From positions 1 to 15,792 of the forward strand of contig CACZAK010000153.1 of the NCBI GenBank assembly GCA_902779075.1: 15,792 nt of DNA, written 5' to 3'. This document shows, in pieces, positions 1-7,901 of the stretch. Numbering within the stretch: position 1 is the first letter of the stretch; each line of letters starts with the position of its first letter. A program made the position numbers and the translations under genes. The notes under the pieces are model-generated. The model worked only from the letters and a program-made list of their open reading frames with translations, did not search any database and had not been told where the DNA came from. Source of the DNA: an uncultured bacterium (GTDB lineage Bacteria; Verrucomicrobiota; Kiritimatiellia; RFP12; UBA1067).

Positions 1-1
1 G

Positions 2-3000
2 CTCGGAACGAACCTGACGAGCGTTGCCTCGTATGCCTTCGAGAACTGCACGAGCCTTTCGTCCGTCTGCATCTCCGACCTTGCCGCGTGGCTTGGCATT
101 ACGTTCGGGAACGCTACGGCGAATCCGCTCCTCTACGCCCGCGACCTGTACCTCGACGGCGAGCTTGTCGAGGGCGCGATGACGCTGCCCGACGGCGTGA
201 CTAGCATCAAGCCCTACGCGCTCTACGGCTGCGCGAACCTGACGGACGTCGTCGTGCCTGACGGCGTGACGAGCATCGGCAACGAGGCTTTCCGCAACTG
301 CACGAACATGACGAGCGTCGTGGTTCCCAACAGCGTGGCGAGCATCGGCTCGGCGGCGTTCAGCGGCTGCTCGTCGCTGACGAACATGGTCCTGCCGTTC
401 GTGGGCGCGAGGCGTGGGAACACAGGTGAGTGGGAGGCCCTTTTCGGGTACATCTTCGGAACCGGTAACTACGAGGGTGCTCAGCGTGTTCGCCAATGGC
501 GGTACTCATACGGCAACACCTCTTCCTGGGATTATTATGCGGACTACTGTATTCCCACCGGGTTGAAGAGCGTGGAGATCACGGACGAGACGGTTCTCGG
601 CTACTGCGCGTTCTGTAGATGCGCGATGCTGGAGCGCGTGACGCTCCCGCCGACGCTGACGGCGGCGAATCAGTATGCATTCGTCGACTGCACAGGGTTG
701 ACCGGAGTGTTTTTCCCGAACCTTTGGGCATTTACGCGGATAGACTTCGCAAATGAATATGCGAATCCACATTATTATACTTCATCCGTCTATTGTGGCG
801 GAATTAAGATTACGGATAGTAATCTGATTCTTGATGAGACAGTTGAACGGATAGGCTCGTATGTCTTCAACGGTTTTACCGAATTGACCAGCGTGTTTAT
901 TTCGGCGAGCGTGAAGAGCGCGAACACGTCGGCGTTCAGGGGCTGCACAGGACTGACCGCCGTGAACGTGACAAACCTGACTGCATGGTTAGACATCTCG
1001 TTTGCAAACACGGAGGCGAACCCGTTGACATACGCGAGGAACCTCTATCTGAACGGCAACCTTGTCACCGAGATTGTGATTGATGACGGTGTGCAAAGCA
1101 TAGACGCATACGAATTCTACGGCAATACGAACCTGACAAGCGTGACGATCCCGAACAGCGTGACGAACATCGGCGCTTATGCGTTCAACGGGTGTTCGTC
1201 CCTTACTAACGTGATTATTGGCAGCGGCGTCCAGTCGATTGGCGATAAGGCATTTGAAAATTGTCCGAACTTCTCGGGTATCAATATAACCGACTTGGCG
1301 GCATGGTGCAGAATCGACTTTTCATCGGCGCAGAACAATCCGCTTTACTATGCGCGTAACCTCTATTTGAACGGCGAGCCGATAGGTGACATGATGATGA
1401 CGGATGATATTGACACGGTAAAGAAATGGGCGTTCTATCGTTGTACGAATCTGACAAGTGCAACGATGTCGGACAGCGTGACGAACATAGGGGCGTATGC
1501 ATTTTCGGGATGTTCTTCTCTTACGAATCTGATAATCGGCAGTGGCGTTCGGTCGATTGGCGAAAAGGCATTTGAGAACTGTCCGAACTTTAACGCCGTC
1601 AACATCTCCGACCTTTCTGCATGGTGCAGGATCACGTTTGCATCAGCTTCCTGTAACCCGCTATATTATGCGCACAACCTCTATTTGGACGGCGAGCCTA
1701 TAGGCGACATGACGATTCCGGCTGACATCGAAACGCTGTTGCCCTATACCTTCTACGATTGCGACAATTTGACAGGCGTGACGCTTGGCGACAATGTCGG
1801 AGCGACTAGCGCATACACATTTTCTAAGTGTGACGGTCTCACAACCTTGTACATGAGCGACAGTCTGTTAACGATCGGATCGTGGTCTTTTGGCTACTGT
1901 GGAGCGTTGACCAATTTCACGTTCGGCGGCGGGGTCAAGACTATCGAAAATTGCGCGTTTTATCAATGCCGCGCATTGAAGGATCTGATTATCCCCAACA
2001 GCGTCGAGACGATAGGCGGAGGTGCTTTCGAAGAATGCAGATTGAACAGCATGGTTTTTGGCAGCGGCTTGAAAAGCATCGGCAGTAACGCATTTTATTC
2101 ATGGCATTACGGGAATGGCGACACTAGCCGTGATTGTTTGAAAAAAGCCTATATAGTCGATCCTGTCGCCTGGAGTCAGGTTGAATTCGGAAATGAATCG
2201 GCCTCCCCCATCAGAGCATCTGCGGAAGCAGGCCCTTATCTTTATCCAAGCGGCGAGCCTGTTGGCGACGTGGTGCTCCCGGACGGCATTACGACTATTT
2301 CTCTATACGCATTCTACTGTTCCAAGACCTTGACCAGCATTCGGATTCCTGGCAGCGTCACGACAATACCGTCCAGTGCGTTCTACCACTGTACGGCCTT
2401 GACGAACGTAATCATCGAGTCTGGAGTTGAGACAATAGGTAGTTACGCATTTCATGATTGCTATGACCTTAAAAGCGTAACCATTCCGCCAACCCTGACG
2501 AGGAGTGAAAGCGGTGCGTTCTCTGGTTGCAATGGCATGACCGGAGTTTACATATCAGACATTGACGCTTGGATGTCCATGACGTTTGCGAATACGGACG
2601 CCAATCCTGTGAGCAAGGCAAAGAACCTCTACCTGAACGGCGAACTGGTGACGACGCGAATCTTCACGGAGGACATTGCGGATTCCGCCTGCGCCAACGA
2701 ATCGAACCTTGTGGCGGTTGTGATGAAGGAGGGCGTGACGAAAATCGGCAAGTCCGCTTTCATTGGCTGTACGTCATTGAAGACCATTGCCGTCGGATCG
2801 AACGTGAGAACCATAGGTGAATCGGCGTTTAGTGGCTGCACGTCGATCACGAATGTTACGTTGACAGATGCCGTTGAGAACATCGGAGCGTCGGCGTTCG
2901 CAGGATGTTCGGCACTGGAGCGTTTCTCTCCCTCAATGAACGTAACGGGAATTAACGCATCGACATTCGCCAACTGTTCGTCGTTAAAGGAGATTGAAAT

Positions 3001-4747
3001 CTGGCCTACGGTGGTAACCATCGGCTCCTCTGCGTTCGCGGGCTGTACGGCGGCGACGAACGTCGTGATGTCCGCGAGCGTCGCGAGCGTCGGGACGTAT
3101 GCGTTCCAGAACTGCCCGGCGCTGGAGCGCGTCTCGATCACGAACCTCGCGGCGTGGTGCGGAATCGACTTCGCCATTTCGGGAAACAACTATACTGCCA
3201 ATCCTCTCGTATGCGCGAAAAACCTCTATCTCGACGGCGAGCTTGTGACGGACCTTGTCGTTCCCGAAGGAGTCGCGAGGGTCAAGACGGCGGCGTTCGC
3301 TGGATGCACGAGCATAACCAATGCGGTGGTCGCGGGCGATGTCGCGACGGTGGGCGAAAGTGCCTTTGTGAACATGGGCGCACTTGAGGCTGTGTCGTTC
3401 GGCGAGAGCGTCACGTCCGTCGGGCAGTATGCGTTCGAGGGGTGCGGAAGCCTCGCGAAGGTTTCTTCGCCGTCTCTGGCGGCTTGGTGCGGAATCTCAT
3501 TCGCGTACCCGGAGTGCAATCCGCTCCACTATGCCCATAACCTCTATATCGGCGGCGAGCCGCTGGAGGACCTGTGCTTTGACGGGGCGGGCGTGACCGG
3601 CATACCTCAGTATGCGTTCCGTGGTTGCACGAGCATCACGAACGCCGTCATCGACGGTGGCGTGGCGAATGTCGCATACTCCGCGTTTGGCGGATGTTCG
3701 CGCCTTGTGTCCGTGACTCTTGGCGACGACGTCGCGACGATCAGGGACTATGCGTTTGACGGATGCTCCAGCCTTGAGCGCATTGTCGTCGGCAATGGGG
3801 CGAAGCGGTACATGGGAAATAGCCCATTCCGCGGGTGCGACAGGCTGACGAGGGTGGAGGTGTCCGACATCGCGGGTTGGTGCGGGAGCACGTTCGACAA
3901 CTACTATGACAATCCTCTGAGCGTCGCCCGCAACCTCTACGTCCAGGGTGGCGAAGACGGCAGTCTGGAAATTCCGGAGACGGTCGATGGCATCTGCAGG
4001 TATGCGTTCTACAACTGCACTAACATTGTCAGCGTCTCGATGCCGGCAACGCTGTCTGCGAGCGCGGCGTCCTCGTTCTACGGTTGCACGGGGCTGGAGG
4101 CGGTGAACATCACAAACCTCGTGGCATGGTGCGGAGTCGGTTTTGCGGACGAGACTGCGAATCCGCTCTACAACGCTAGGAACCTCCGCCTGAACGGCGT
4201 CAATGTCGGCGCGGTGACGCTTCCGCCGGACCTCGCGGGGGTCAAAGGCTATGTGTTTTGCAACTGCACGAACTTGACGCGCGTGACAGTGCTTGGCGCA
4301 TCGACGGACGTGAACGGAACTGCGTTCCGTGGCTGCACGGGAATCAAGTCGGCTCTTTTGCCGCGCACGTTGGAAGGCGACGTGGCGAGGATATTCCCTG
4401 CGGCGACGCTTGATAGGCTATACCGCTCCACGAGCGCTGAAGAACCTGCGGTTGTGGAAAGCTTAGAGCTCGTGTCGCATAAGCCAACGGAAACTGAAAA
4501 CGTCTGGGAGCTGACTCTTGACGTTACGCTCGCGAGCGGACTCAAGGATACGCTCGACGTTTCGCGTTTCAAGGTCATCAGTGCGCCCACGTGGAAAAAG
4601 CTGAAGTCCAAGGTTGAGGCGTCCGCGCAGGGAGATGCAGTGACCACTTTCTCGGCGGAGGAGAAAACGGCCATTTCCTTTGACGTAGCACCGGAGGAAG
4701 CAAACGCCCCCCAGCAATTCTATCGACTATTTTGGGACGTTCAATAG
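2..4747 (+). CDS. BspA-like leucine-rich repeat surface protein, 5'-truncated by window edge
   Basis: The reading frame is open from base 2, so the first ATG at 179 is internal and the true start lies outside the window. Almost all of the roughly 1580 visible residues are LRR_5 (BspA/TpLRR) repeats of the form 'AF.GC.sLT.V.IP.sV..IG'. They are interrupted by about eleven cassettes of the type 'LAAWCRIDFA...NPLYYA', then 'NLYLNGE', with the Ala-Trp near nt 79, 721, 978, 1294, 1612, 2161, 2561, 3148, 3476, 3870 and 4120. One non-LRR insert around nt 390-560 contains 'EALFGYIFGTGNY'. The last ~80 residues are a separate non-repeat domain ending 'QQFYRLFWDVQ'. BspA-family proteins are usually secreted or surface-bound and bind host or matrix ligands. 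Export is inferred here because the N terminus is missing. No LPXTG or other sorting motif is seen at the C terminus. Confidence 0.9.
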   Translation, partial: LGTNLTSVASYAFENCTSLSSVCISDLAAWLGITFGNATANPLLYARDLYLDGELVEGAMTLPDGVTSIKPYALYGCANLTDVVVPDGVTSIGNEAFRNCTNMTSVVVPNSVASIGSAAFSGCSSLTNMVLPFVGARRGNTGEWEALFGYIFGTGNYEGAQRVRQWRYSYGNTSSWDYYADYCIPTGLKSVEITDETVLGYCAFCRCAMLERVTLPPTLTAANQYAFVDCTGLTGVFFPNLWAFTRIDFANEYANPHYYTSSVYCGGIKITDSNLILDETVERIGSYVFNGFTELTSVFISASVKSANTSAFRGCTGLTAVNVTNLTAWLDISFANTEANPLTYARNLYLNGNLVTEIVIDDGVQSIDAYEFYGNTNLTSVTIPNSVTNIGAYAFNGCSSLTNVIIGSGVQSIGDKAFENCPNFSGINITDLAAWCRIDFSSAQNNPLYYARNLYLNGEPIGDMMMTDDIDTVKKWAFYRCTNLTSATMSDSVTNIGAYAFSGCSSLTNLIIGSGVRSIGEKAFENCPNFNAVNISDLSAWCRITFASASCNPLYYAHNLYLDGEPIGDMTIPADIETLLPYTFYDCDNLTGVTLGDNVGATSAYTFSKCDGLTTLYMSDSLLTIGSWSFGYCGALTNFTFGGGVKTIENCAFYQCRALKDLIIPNSVETIGGGAFEECRLNSMVFGSGLKSIGSNAFYSWHYGNGDTSRDCLKKAYIVDPVAWSQVEFGNESASPIRASAEAGPYLYPSGEPVGDVVLPDGITTISLYAFYCSKTLTSIRIPGSVTTIPSSAFYHCTALTNVIIESGVETIGSYAFHDCYDLKSVTIPPTLTRSESGAFSGCNGMTGVYISDIDAWMSMTFANTDANPVSKAKNLYLNGELVTTRIFTEDIADSACANESNLVAVVMKEGVTKIGKSAFIGCTSLKTIAVGSNVRTIGESAFSGCTSITNVTLTDAVENIGASAFAGCSALERFSPSMNVTGINASTFANCSSLKEIEIWPTVVTIGSSAFAGCTAATNVVMSASVASVGTYAFQNCPALERVSITNLAAWCGIDFAISGNNYTANPLVCAKNLYLDGELVTDLVVPEGVARVKTAAFAGCTSITNAVVAGDVATVGESAFVNMGALEAVSFGESVTSVGQYAFEGCGSLAKVSSPSLAAWCGISFAYPECNPLHYAHNLYIGGEPLEDLCFDGAGVTGIPQYAFRGCTSITNAVIDGGVANVAYSAFGGCSRLVSVTLGDDVATIRDYAFDGCSSLERIVVGNGAKRYMGNSPFRGCDRLTRVEVSDIAGWCGSTFDNYYDNPLSVARNLYVQGGEDGSLEIPETVDGICRYAFYNCTNIVSVSMPATLSASAASSFYGCTGLEAVNITNLVAWCGVGFADETANPLYNARNLRLNGVNVGAVTLPPDLAGVKGYVFCNCTNLTRVTVLGASTDVNGTAFRGCTGIKSALLPRTLEGDVARIFPAATLDRLYRSTSAEEPAVVESLELVSHKPTETENVWELTLDVTLASGLKDTLDVSRFKVISAPTWKKLKSKVEASAQGDAVTTFSAEEKTAISFDVAPEEANAPQQFYRLFWDVQ

Positions 4748-4883
4748 TGAGGCGGTTGCAAAACCCACGCATCTGGTAGGGCGGCGTGTCGATTTCCGCC
4801 GCCACGCAGAAGGACGAGGCCGGCGTCGTGGGCGAGACGCCCATCAGGCTCCGCATGCTCTAGACGCCGGTTCAGGACAAAAC
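4748..4883. other. intergenic spacer, no convincing gene
   Basis: This is the region between the LRR gene stop and the terminator. A 27-codon open stretch from 4780 to the TAG at 4861-4863 reads 'SISAATQKDEAGVVGETPIR' in its middle. It has no start codon or ribosome-binding site and is too short to be called coding. It could be a decayed tail of an older gene, or chance. Confidence 0.4.
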
Positions 4884-4915
4884 AAGAAGCCCCCGTCGAA
4901 AGACGGAGGCTTCTT
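4884..4915. terminator. bidirectional Rho-independent terminator
   Basis: A 14-bp stem (4884-4897 with 4902-4915, one C/A mismatch) closes a GAAA tetraloop. CAAAAC and GTTTTG flank it, giving a short U-tract in either direction. It sits between two convergent genes (LRR protein on plus, small basic protein on minus) and can serve both. Confidence 0.85.
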
Positions 4916-4935
4916 GCTGTTTTGGCGGACGGGAA

Positions 4936-5091
4936 TCAGGCTTCCGGCTTGGTCTTCCTGAGACCAAGGCCGCGGTCGCCTTCCTTCCACTGGCCGCGCT
5001 GCTGAAGCAGATTGACGCGCTCAAAACGCTTCAAGACGTTACGCTTGGACGTAATCTTGCTAGTTCCTCTCAGACTGCGATGCTGACTCAT
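4936..5091 (-). CDS. PVC-type small basic protein (51 aa)
   Basis: The minus-strand frame from ATG (5091) to TGA (4936) encodes a 51-residue, strongly basic protein beginning 'MSQHRSLRGTSKITSKRNVL'. It continues with 'KRFERVNLL' and 'GQWKEGDRGLGLRKTKPEA'. From memory this matches the 'small basic protein' family found in Chlamydiae, Verrucomicrobia and Lentisphaerae (TIGR04137). Its function is not established, and the family label is linked to rRNA or ribosomes only by name and charge. An AGGAG ribosome-binding site lies 9 nt before the ATG, and a TTGCGT-17-TAAACT promoter lies upstream. A terminator follows the stop codon. The gene is monocistronic and divergent from the carboxypeptidase gene. 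Confidence 0.85.
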   Translation of the reverse strand: MSQHRSLRGTSKITSKRNVLKRFERVNLLQQRGQWKEGDRGLGLRKTKPEA

Positions 5092-5100
5092 TTTTTTCTT

Positions 5101-5105
5101 CTCCT
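5101..5105 (-). promoter_or_regulatory. Shine-Dalgarno AGGAG of the small basic protein gene
   Basis: On the minus strand AGGAG lies 9 nt upstream of the ATG at 5091, fixing that start. Several neighbouring genes lack any such site. Confidence 0.8.
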
Positions 5106-5124
5106 GTTCAAAAGCGGAGACAAC

Positions 5125-5153
5125 AGTTTACCAAAATACGGTCCCGCACGCAA
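5125..5153 (-). promoter_or_regulatory. sigma-70 type promoter of the small basic protein gene
   Basis: On the minus strand a -35-like TTGCGT (5153-5148) is separated by 17 bp from TAAACT (5130-5125), preceded by TGG as in an extended -10. Transcription would start near 5118, leaving a leader of roughly 27 nt that carries the ribosome-binding site. Confidence 0.65.
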
Positions 5154-5191
5154 GGGGGAATGCTCAAAATCTAAAAATTGTGACTTTGTGC

Positions 5192-5220
5192 TTGTCTAGC
5201 GCGGCATGTTATGAGATACT
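5192..5220 (+). promoter_or_regulatory. promoter of the D,D-carboxypeptidase gene
   Basis: TTGTCT (5192-5197), 17 bp, GATACT (5215-5220) with TGa directly before the hexamer. Only 10 nt separate the -10 from the ATG at 5231, so the mRNA would have a leader of a few nt or none. No Shine-Dalgarno sequence is present. Confidence 0.65.
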
Positions 5221-5230
5221 AGCGGGCGCT

Positions 5231-6385
5231 ATGCAGAAGTGTCATTTGATCAAAGTATGTTTTTCCACGGCGTGGCTGGTCGCGGCTGGCTGGATATTCG
5301 CGGCTCCCGCTCCCATTCAGCGCGGTCCGCTCATGCGCGGCACGACGCCCGCAAAGACTGAGTCGGTGCCCGCAAAGGCTGTGCCTGCGCTTGCGAAGAA
5401 GCCTGTCCCCGTGAAGGCCGCGCCTGCCCTTGCGAAGAAGCCTGTGCCCGCGAAGGCGGTGCCGCCGCAGGCGAAAAAGCCAATTCCGGTCAAGCCCGCG
5501 TCTGCTCCTGCGCCCATTGCCACGTCGTACGGTCCGCGAGCGCCTTACCGTGGGGCCATCGCGGTGGACGCCGATACGGGACGCATCCTCTTCTCGGACA
5601 ACATGCGCACGCCGGGGTATCCTGCTTCCGTCACAAAGCTGATGACGTTCCTGCTTGTCTTGGAGGACATCCAGGCAGGTCTCTACGGCCTGAACGACCG
5701 CGCCGTTGCGAGTCCGCTCGCGTCGTCTATGGAGCCTAGTAAGGTGGACATCCGTCCGGGTCAGTCGATGACGATCCACGACCTGCTGCTCTCCATCATG
5801 GTGAAGAGCGCGAACGATGCTGCCGAGGTATTGGCCGAACACTCGGCGCGTGCGCATCTGCGCCGGCGCGGAGCTCCATCCGACCTATCTCCTGCGGAGC
5901 TGTGCGCGGAGTTCGTCGCGCGCATGAACCATCGTGCAAAGGAGCTGGGCATGCACGATACGCGCTACGCATCGCCAAACGGACTTCCGCCTCCGCGCAG
6001 GTCGAAGCGTGGTTTCGACGTGTCGACGGCCGCAGATCTCGTGAAGCTCGGAAGGGTGCTGGTGCGCATGCCCAAGGCGCTTTCATATACGTCGCGCGCG
6101 TCTTGCACCGTGACGGATGGTTCCGGCAAGCCCCTGACTCTTGTCGGGCACAACTACTTCATTCCGGGCAACCCCGATCCGAAACGCCTCTGTACGCCAT
6201 TGCCCGAATGCGACGGACTCAAGACCGGCTACACCGCCGCGTCCGGCTGCTCGATCATGCTCACCGCGCGTCGCAACGGCAGGCGCGTGATTGTGATGGT
6301 GCTGGGCAGTGCCGGACGCCACGAACGCGAGAAGGCCGCCGGACATATCCTCCGCGACGCACTAGACGCCATCTCCATTTGGTAG
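5231..6385 (+). CDS. D-alanyl-D-alanine carboxypeptidase (peptidase S11, PBP5/6-like), periplasmic
   Basis: A 384-residue penicillin-binding protein of the low-molecular-mass S11 family, which removes the terminal D-Ala of peptidoglycan stem peptides and so limits cross-linking. All three catalytic motifs are present in order: SVTK at 133-136 (nucleophile Ser133), SAN at 193-195, and KTG at 331-333 in 'CDGLKTGYTAASGC'. The N terminus has a signal peptide (hydrophobic core about 10-24, likely cleavage after AAPA) without a lipobox Cys. It is followed by a Lys/Pro/Ala-rich linker at 46-95. The protein stops soon after the transpeptidase fold, so the C-terminal PBP5 domain and amphipathic anchor are absent. 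I chose ATG 5231 over the upstream in-frame GTG at 5180 because the promoter -10 lies just before 5231. It is convergent with dnaX, 22 bp apart. Confidence 0.92.
   Translation: MQKCHLIKVCFSTAWLVAAGWIFAAPAPIQRGPLMRGTTPAKTESVPAKAVPALAKKPVPVKAAPALAKKPVPAKAVPPQAKKPIPVKPASAPAPIATSYGPRAPYRGAIAVDADTGRILFSDNMRTPGYPASVTKLMTFLLVLEDIQAGLYGLNDRAVASPLASSMEPSKVDIRPGQSMTIHDLLLSIMVKSANDAAEVLAEHSARAHLRRRGAPSDLSPAELCAEFVARMNHRAKELGMHDTRYASPNGLPPPRRSKRGFDVSTAADLVKLGRVLVRMPKALSYTSRASCTVTDGSGKPLTLVGHNYFIPGNPDPKRLCTPLPECDGLKTGYTAASGCSIMLTARRNGRRVIVMVLGSAGRHEREKAAGHILRDALDAISIW
5366..5515 (+). repeat. imperfect 39-bp tandem repeat encoding a Lys/Pro/Ala linker
   Basis: Residues 46-95 of the carboxypeptidase are built from about four copies of a 13-residue unit (VPAKAVPALAKK, PVPVKAAPALAKK, PVPAKAVPPQAKK, PIPVKPA...). 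The unit is proline-stiffened and positively charged, suited to spanning or binding an anionic wall layer. That role is inferred. Confidence 0.8.
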
Positions 6386-6407
6386 TGGTGGCGTAGTGGG
6401 CGGAACC

Positions 6408-7844
6408 CTAGCGCAGGTCGGTAATCTTAGCTCCAGGAAGCACCTTGAGCAGATTGTTTAGCTTGTCGTCGTCGAGAATCTTCTGTCTCTCTTCCGCGCT
6501 GAGCTCAGGCTTCGGCGGAGTTTGCGGCTTTTGCACGGGTACAGTTTGAGTCGGGGTGGCTGGCGCAGCTTGAGTCGGGGTGGCGGGCGCAACCTGAGTC
6601 GGGGTGGCGGGCGCAGAAGGTATCGGGGTGGCGGGCCTCTGGCCCGCAGATGCTGGTGGCACCGCCGGTGCCGCCGCACCCGTGCCCCCCATCCCCGCCG
6701 CCAACTCTCGCACAGCCTTCAGCACTTCCTCTATCGACGCCACCGTCGCCACACGTGCGGCGCGTAGGAGCGTCATCTCGATGAGCGTGCGCACGCTCAG
6801 CACGTAGCGCAGCTTGTCCTGCATCTCGGCGAGCTGGTCGGTGACGCGGAAGAGCCGCGAGGCGGGGCAGAGCTTCGCCTGTTCCTGCAGGACCTTGACC
6901 TGGTCGGGCGTGGCCTCGATCCCTGCGGCATTGCCGCCGAGCGTCTGGCAAACGAGGAGGTTGCGGAAATGCTGCATCAGCTCGCCCGCGAGGCGGCGCA
7001 TGTCCTTGCCGGCCGAGTCGAAGCTCTCCACGGCACGGAGGATGGCGGCGGCGTCGCCCGTGAGGATGGCGCCGGCGAGGTCTTCCAGCGACTTGCGCGA
7101 GACGAGGCCGAACACGCCGAGGGCGTCCTCTTCGGTGATCTTCTCGCCCGTGAACGCGATGAGCTGGTCAAGCGACGAGAGCGCGTCGCGCATGCCGCCC
7201 TCCGCGCCGCGCGCGATGGCGAGAAGGGCATCCTCGGTGGCGTCGATTCCCTCCTTCTCGCAGATGTAGCGGAGACGGGCTGCTATCTGGTGGGTCTGGA
7301 TGCGCCGGAGGTCGAAGCGCTGACAGCGGGAGATGATCGTGGCTAGCAGCTTGTCGCCCTCGGTCGTCGCGAAGATGAAGCGCACGTAGGGCGGCGGCTC
7401 CTCAAGCGTCTTGAGGAGGGCGTTCCACGCGGCGGGGGTGAGCATGTGGCATTCGTCTACGATGAAGATCTTGTACTTCGACGCGGCGGGCTTGAACTGG
7501 ACGCCCTCGATGATCGGGCGCACGTCCTCGACCTTGTTGTGCGACGCGCCGTCGAGCTCCGTGACGTCGATGGAACGCCCCTCGGCGATCTGTCGGCAGC
7601 TCTCGCACGTGCCGCAGGGCTCCACGCCGTTCGGGGTGGGACAGTTGATCGCCTTCGCAAAGATACGCGAGAGCGTCGTCTTGCCGATGCCGCGCGAGCC
7701 GACGAAGAGATAGGCGTTGGCGATGCGCCCGGAGGCGATCGCGTTGCGGAGGGTGCGCGTGACGTGTTCCTGTCCCACGACGTCGTCGAACGTCTTCGGG
7801 CGGTATTTCAGCGGCAGCGCGATGTGGACCTGGTTTTCGCTCAT
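6408..7844 (-). CDS. dnaX: DNA polymerase III subunit gamma/tau, short form
   Basis: A 478-residue clamp-loader ATPase that loads the beta clamp onto primed DNA as part of the DNA polymerase III holoenzyme. Visible motifs: Walker A GSRGIGKTT (49-57); the DnaX zinc module with Cys68, Cys77, Cys80 and Cys83; Walker B FIVDECH (Asp130-Glu131); sensor 1 region 'FIFATTE' (157-162); and 'GMRDALSSLDQ' near 217-227. The clamp-loader collar domain runs to about 380. It is followed by a Pro/Ala/Thr linker with 8-residue repeats (APATPTQx, about 411-434) and a short tail 'LLKVLPGAKITDLR'. The E. coli tau-specific DnaB- and alpha-binding domains are absent, and I see no A-rich slippery site for gamma synthesis. 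The ATG at 7844 lies 7 nt after a TATACT box. The same frame stays open upstream to 8198, but that part is antisense to the neighbouring gene and is not coding. Confidence 0.95.
   Translation of the reverse strand: MSENQVHIALPLKYRPKTFDDVVGQEHVTRTLRNAIASGRIANAYLFVGSRGIGKTTLSRIFAKAINCPTPNGVEPCGTCESCRQIAEGRSIDVTELDGASHNKVEDVRPIIEGVQFKPAASKYKIFIVDECHMLTPAAWNALLKTLEEPPPYVRFIFATTEGDKLLATIISRCQRFDLRRIQTHQIAARLRYICEKEGIDATEDALLAIARGAEGGMRDALSSLDQLIAFTGEKITEEDALGVFGLVSRKSLEDLAGAILTGDAAAILRAVESFDSAGKDMRRLAGELMQHFRNLLVCQTLGGNAAGIEATPDQVKVLQEQAKLCPASRLFRVTDQLAEMQDKLRYVLSVRTLIEMTLLRAARVATVASIEEVLKAVRELAAGMGGTGAAAPAVPPASAGQRPATPIPSAPATPTQVAPATPTQAAPATPTQTVPVQKPQTPPKPELSAEERQKILDDDKLNNLLKVLPGAKITDLR
6547..6630. 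repeat. 24-bp tandem repeat in the dnaX linker
   Basis: Three full 24-bp units (6547-6570, 6571-6594, 6595-6618) sharing the core TCGGGGTGGC are followed by a partial fourth unit that runs into a 7-bp-stem hairpin. On the coding (minus) strand each unit encodes APATPTQ plus one variable residue. Confidence 0.85.
6631..6647. repeat. CTCT-centred hairpin inside the dnaX linker
   Basis: GCGGGCC (6631-6637), TCT loop, GGCCCGC (6641-6647): a perfect 7-bp stem. Its centre resembles the two hairpins at 14002-14054, so it may be a single copy of the same dispersed element. It adjoins the partial fourth tandem unit. Confidence 0.6.
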
Positions 7845-7851
7845 GGGCACT

Positions 7852-7860
7852 AGTATACCA
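7852..7860 (-). promoter_or_regulatory. extended -10 promoter of dnaX
   Basis: On the minus strand TGG-TATACT ends 7 nt before the dnaX ATG (7844). Transcription would begin at or next to the start codon, giving a leaderless message. No good -35 and no Shine-Dalgarno sequence are seen. Confidence 0.65.
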
Positions 7861-7865
7861 TACCC

Positions 7866-7895
7866 TTGCCGAAACGGGGAGAAGTGTGGTATATT
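7866..7895 (+). promoter_or_regulatory. promoter of the Gfo/Idh/MocA gene
   Basis: TTGCCG (7866-7871), 18 bp, then TGG-TATATT (hexamer 7890-7895), 6 nt before the ATG at 7902. The leader is essentially zero and no ribosome-binding site is present. It faces away from the dnaX promoter within a 57-bp divergent spacer. Confidence 0.65.
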
Positions 7896-7901
7896 ATCCG
7901 C

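Noticed and set aside
4780..4863. Short plus-strand open stretch after the LRR gene
   Set aside because: Only 27 codons, with no start or ribosome-binding site. Recorded as spacer only.
5180..5230. GTG at 5180 as the start of the carboxypeptidase
   Set aside because: It would place the promoter -35 and -10 inside the coding region and put 17 non-signal residues before a good signal peptide.
6547..6640. Tandem repeats as a CRISPR array
   Set aside because: The 24-bp units are contiguous with no spacers, lie in frame in dnaX, and encode a Pro/Ala/Thr linker.
6408..7000. Programmed frameshift producing separate gamma and tau from dnaX
   Set aside because: No A-rich slippery run is visible on the coding strand, and the single product is already a short form.
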